From the NCBI GenBank assembly GCA_021822495.1, contig JAKAQO010000001.1, positions 514,808 to 578,807 on the forward strand: a stretch of 64,000 nucleotides of DNA. The letters run 5' to 3'. Below are positions 61,123 through 64,000 of the stretch, in pieces. The notes under the pieces are model-generated. The model saw nothing but the letters and a program-made list of their open reading frames with translations. It made no database searches and had not been told where the DNA came from. A program made the translations under genes and the position numbers. Source of the stretch: a bacterium. GTDB lineage: Bacteria; Elusimicrobiota; Elusimicrobia; UBA1565; UBA9628. Position 1 is the first letter of the stretch, and each line of letters starts with the position of its first letter.

Positions 61123-63136
61123 GAATTCTTCTCCTCAGTGAATTAATGATAATCGCGATAAGACCTAAAAACCCCGCGGAAACAGCCTCCGGCGCGGTTA
61201 AAAGAAGACCGTACTTTTCATACAAGAATCCGCACCCAATGGGAATCAGGAAAAGGCTGGGCAAAAAAACGAGAATGAGGTTTTGATGGATCGTCTCTTG
61301 AAGCGATTTTGTGCGCTCAAGAGCCTTTAAAACCTGGGATAAATCAGTGTTGGAGACGACGATATCGGAAGCCGTTTGAGCAATTGCGTTACCGGATTCC
61401 CAAGACAGCCCGATATCCGCCAAGGAAAGGGCCTCGGCGTCGTAAAAAGACGAAGCAAGAAGAGCCACTTTTTTCCCCTCGCTTTTGAGCCTTGAGATGA
61501 TGGCGGTTTTTTCTCCCGGCGGCGCTTCCGCGAACACATGTCTGATATCCACTCTTTCCGCCAGATGATGGGCGGATTGATTGCGGTCCCCGGAAACAAG
61601 AATGGGAGTAATCCCCATCTCTCTGATTTTGTTCACGGTTTCCTTTGCGTTCGGCCGCAAAGTATCCTTAATCACAAAGTACCCCAAAAGCCTTAAATCC
61701 CGGGCGATGCCGATAAATGAAATGATGTCTTCGGAAGACTCCGTTGGAATGGACGGAAGACTACAACCCGATTCCTTGAGCCAGTAAAGATTTCCCGCAC
61801 GGATTTCTCCCGCTTTTCCTTTCAATATAATTCCTTTACCGGGAAAACTTTCCAGGGAATCGGAAGCGGGAAGAGGTTTGGCTCCCAGATTTCTAACATA
61901 GAGAGTCACGGCTTGAGCGGACAGGTGCGGGGAATTCTGAAGAGCCGCCAAAGCCATGCTGAAAAATTCCTCTTTTGATTCTCCTATTAAGGTTGCGGAA
62001 ACAACTTCAAGGCTGCCTTCCGTTAAAACCCCGGTCTTATCGAATAGCAAGGTGTCTATGGTCCTTGCTCCGGAAATCAAATTAGTGTTAAGAACTTGAA
62101 TTCCTTCTTCTCTCATTTTGCGCAAACCGAAAAATATCGCGAGCGGCCTGGCTAAAGTCAGAGCTGGCGGACAGGAGAGTATCCACAGAGCGGCGAGTGA
62201 GGAAAGAGATAAAAACATCCGGTGAGAAGAGGCTTCCATGGCCCAAAAAATTGAAATTCCGGCGGCAGAAATGATGCTTAAAGCCGTAGCCAAGGTTGCG
62301 GCGTTATCAACGCAATTTTCTTTCTCAAATTTATTACCTGCATTTTTAATGATGGAAGATATCGCAAGAGAGAAAAGAGAGTCAGCCCCATTAGCCGTCA
62401 TTGAAAAAGAGGAGGATTGGACAAAAGATCCGGCGCAAATCCTGCATCCCTTGGTTTTTGGAGAAGGAGCCCTTCGGTCATTGAGGAGAAATTCATCTAT
62501 AATTGCGGAACTTTGAGCCATACCATCAACGGGAATCTCTTCGCCTTTTTTAACGACAATCTTATCCTGGGGCTGAACATCGGAACGGGAAATAAAAAAC
62601 TCATTTCCATCTTTTGACAAGCGGGCGGAACGGGGAATTTTACGACGAAGAGACTGGAGGTTTGTCCGGTAAAAATTTTTAAAATGAATATCCCAATACT
62701 CCCCAATGGTCACTAAGATGATCATCTCCGCGATCAAAGAGGCATAGAAATGACGGTAAACCTCGGAAATTGTATTGGGAGTGAAAACGGCGTAGGCCCC
62801 CAGAAAAAAAGCGGACCACAGGCTTAAAGAGACAAGCGTATTGAGCGCCCCTTTTCGGGCTCGAATCTCTTTTTTAAAGCCGCGAATGAAATGCCTTCCG
62901 CCAAATAAAATTAATAAAAGAGACAGAAGAATCTGGGTATAAAAAGATAAGTTAATATCTTTGCCCAAGAGGAGAATGAGAGTTAAAATGCAGGCGATAA
63001 GAAAGTTTTTAACTAGAAACTTCGCCGAAGACGGCTCTCCCTCCAAGGCAGACAATAAGTCAGAGGGAAGGGCGACAGGGTTCTCCGGCTTCAAACCCAC
63101 GGACGCGGTTTGAGGAAGTGAAATTTCGCTATCCAC
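61115..63136 (-). CDS. P-type (P1B-like) ATPase lacking several catalytic motifs
   Basis: The 673-residue product has the P1B membrane layout and the phosphorylation site DKTGV with Asp366, but key motifs are changed. The ion-binding CPC of P1B pumps reads CPP (322-324). The A-domain TGE loop reads NDR (219-221). The HP motif in the N-domain reads HL (404-405). The hinge GDGxND reads ASSFYD (561-566). There is no N-terminal metal-binding CxxC. It may still bind nucleotide and phosphorylate, but normal transport seems unlikely. It sits between a peptidase-like lipoprotein and QueF, with overlaps on both sides. Confidence 0.85.
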   Translation of the reverse strand: MDSEISLPQTASVGLKPENPVALPSDLLSALEGEPSSAKFLVKNFLIACILTLILLLGKDINLSFYTQILLSLLLILFGGRHFIRGFKKEIRARKGALNTLVSLSLWSAFFLGAYAVFTPNTISEVYRHFYASLIAEMIILVTIGEYWDIHFKNFYRTNLQSLRRKIPRSARLSKDGNEFFISRSDVQPQDKIVVKKGEEIPVDGMAQSSAIIDEFLLNDRRAPSPKTKGCRICAGSFVQSSSFSMTANGADSLFSLAISSIIKNAGNKFEKENCVDNAATLATALSIISAAGISIFWAMEASSHRMFLSLSSLAALWILSCPPALTLARPLAIFFGLRKMREEGIQVLNTNLISGARTIDTLLFDKTGVLTEGSLEVVSATLIGESKEEFFSMALAALQNSPHLSAQAVTLYVRNLGAKPLPASDSLESFPGKGIILKGKAGEIRAGNLYWLKESGCSLPSIPTESSEDIISFIGIARDLRLLGYFVIKDTLRPNAKETVNKIREMGITPILVSGDRNQSAHHLAERVDIRHVFAEAPPGEKTAIISRLKSEGKKVALLASSFYDAEALSLADIGLSWESGNAIAQTASDIVVSNTDLSQVLKALERTKSLQETIHQNLILVFLPSLFLIPIGCGFLYEKYGLLLTAPEAVSAGFLGLIAIIINSLRRRIHA

Positions 63137-63947
63137 GCTGTTGCCAGGCTTGATAGAAGGAATTAAGTCCCGACCATTTCCCAGTAAAGGCTTGGCCGAT
63201 GGCGGAACTTAAGTCTTCATTGCCTTGAAGATTGGCCAAGAATTGGCCGAACTCCGAATTTCCGGCTTGGGAAATCATGAAATTCATCATGGATTCGGCC
63301 TCGCAATCCCAGGCGCTTGAAGAAACGGATTCGTCATCCGGCGGCGCCATGTTGATGAGCTGAGACATCGGACTTGGGTTTTGACGCATTTGCGCTCTGA
63401 CCAGGGCGAAAAGATCTTGCTGATTTCCGGCAAGCTGCATGGTCTTCATTTCTTCATAGGCGGCGAGTCCATTTTTTACCCAAATCCAATCGGGATTAGG
63501 ACGATGGATGTAATTGGATAGAACCAATTGCGTGATCTCATAGGAAAGCCGGTTATTCAGCATGGGGTCAATATAGGTGTAGAGAGATCCCCGATAAATG
63601 ACTCCCCGGGAACCGGCAGGCTGACTCGTGGCCTTTTGAAATTGAGTTTGATTTGGATAGAGGATAATCTTCATTGGGCTTGAAGGCTGATAATTCATGA
63701 TTCCGGCGTCAATCATGAGACGGTTATAAAGATTTTCGGCGGTATTAGCGTATTGCGTCGCCGCGTTTTGGCCTATGGCCTCAACAAAAAAATGCTGGGT
63801 TTGGGCGTTGGAGGCGCCTTTAAGAGGGGCGAAGGAACTTCGAGTTAAGGCTTGCGGATGATAGACGGCCGAGCGCATTCCCGGATAGGGAACGCAACTG
63901 GACAAGAACATCGCCGCTAGAATTAAAAGAGGAGATAGTTTTTTCAT
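63129..63947 (-). CDS. Lipoprotein resembling an inactivated MA-clan peptidase
   Basis: The 272-residue product has a lipoprotein signal (LSSC, Cys18). The centre resembles gluzincin (peptidase MA) proteins: the helix that normally holds HExxH reads YEITQ (136-140), and the downstream Glu motif is kept (NGLAAYEE, 159-166). Both catalytic histidines are therefore missing, so it is probably a non-enzymatic relative. Ribosome site AGGA lies upstream. The start of the P-type ATPase gene overlaps its stop by eight bases. Confidence 0.65.
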   Translation of the reverse strand: MKKLSPLLILAAMFLSSCVPYPGMRSAVYHPQALTRSSFAPLKGASNAQTQHFFVEAIGQNAATQYANTAENLYNRLMIDAGIMNYQPSSPMKIILYPNQTQFQKATSQPAGSRGVIYRGSLYTYIDPMLNNRLSYEITQLVLSNYIHRPNPDWIWVKNGLAAYEEMKTMQLAGNQQDLFALVRAQMRQNPSPMSQLINMAPPDDESVSSSAWDCEAESMMNFMISQAGNSEFGQFLANLQGNEDLSSAIGQAFTGKWSGLNSFYQAWQQRG

Positions 63948-63964
63948 GATGGTTTTTCCTTTTT

Positions 63965-64000
63965 TTATTGATACTTGACGGCGATTCCCTTGACTGCGGT
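63965..64000 (-). CDS. C-terminal tail of an upstream gene, cut by right edge
   Basis: Twelve codons (TAVKGIAVKYQ then TAA) enter the window on the minus strand, ending 18 bases before the lipoprotein start. It is probably the end of the previous gene in the same operon. Too short to identify. Confidence 0.35.
   Translation of the reverse strand, partial: TAVKGIAVKYQ

Noticed and set aside
60702-61140. preQ1 riboswitch near queF
   Set aside because: queF overlaps the upstream P-type ATPase gene, leaving no leader that could hold an aptamer.

Overview
The window is a gene-dense stretch of a diderm (Gram-negative type) bacterial chromosome of middling G+C. Lipoproteins with lipoboxes, TolC-type outer-membrane channels, RND pumps and secreted proteins imply an outer membrane. 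The gene set (hrcA-grpE-dnaK-dnaJ-rsmE, many two-component proteins, small tandem-motif proteins) would suit a poorly cultured phylum such as Elusimicrobiota or Omnitrophota, but nothing here settles the taxonomy. No rRNA, tRNA, CRISPR array or complete insertion sequence was seen, and no gap longer than 300 bases lacks a gene or gene relic.

Layout. 1-3112 (minus): an apparent operon of a C39/papain-like cysteine peptidase, a lipoprotein, a NapF-like 4Fe-4S ferredoxin and a membrane protein cut by the left edge. 3141-8644 (plus): heat-shock operon hrcA-grpE-dnaK-dnaJ-rsmE behind a strong promoter whose start point lies on a CIRCE-like operator. 8603-10687 (minus): divergent FolD, ketopantoate reductase family protein, and a 73-residue protein made of two copies of one motif. 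10828-17783: a signalling cluster of two hybrid histidine kinases, a single-domain receiver, an OmpR/PhoB-type regulator and three envelope proteins of CsgG/LPP20 type. Three of its intergenic regions carry the same 7-bp direct repeat (TTAAGNN) at exact 11-bp period, so it looks like one regulon.

17860-36109: pseudouridine synthase, small Cys-tailed protein, MFS carriers, two efflux operons (TolC-RND-DUF2892-DUF302 and TetR-TolC-RND-TolC-EmrA-EmrB) and a Fic protein whose promoter is covered by twin palindromes. 36157-40639 (minus): beta-carbonic anhydrase, Tim44-like/TerB-like zinc-ribbon protein, SPFH zinc-ribbon protein and proline dehydrogenase.

40720-52364 is a defence island. A type I restriction-modification system is split open: hsdR, then relics of small genes, a cytoplasmic trypsin-like protease, a SIR2-domain protein whose stop overlaps the hsdS start, an unknown 364-residue protein, an hsdS C-terminal relic, a VapBC toxin-antitoxin pair whose toxin stop overlaps the hsdM start, hsdM, and an AAA ATPase behind its own palindrome. 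The protease-SIR2-hsdS-unknown block is visibly more A/T-rich than hsdR and hsdM, and I infer it was inserted. This is the best candidate for an undescribed composite system.

52456-64000: Cys-rich membrane peptide, ABC-F protein, a second PIN toxin-antitoxin pair, secreted 5'-nucleotidase, pirin, extradiol dioxygenase, parvulin, lipoproteins, NYN RNase, HEAT-repeat protein, QueF, a P-type ATPase lacking several catalytic motifs, and a lipoprotein resembling an inactivated peptidase. Several genes have a -10 box only 6-10 bases before the start codon, suggesting leaderless mRNAs.
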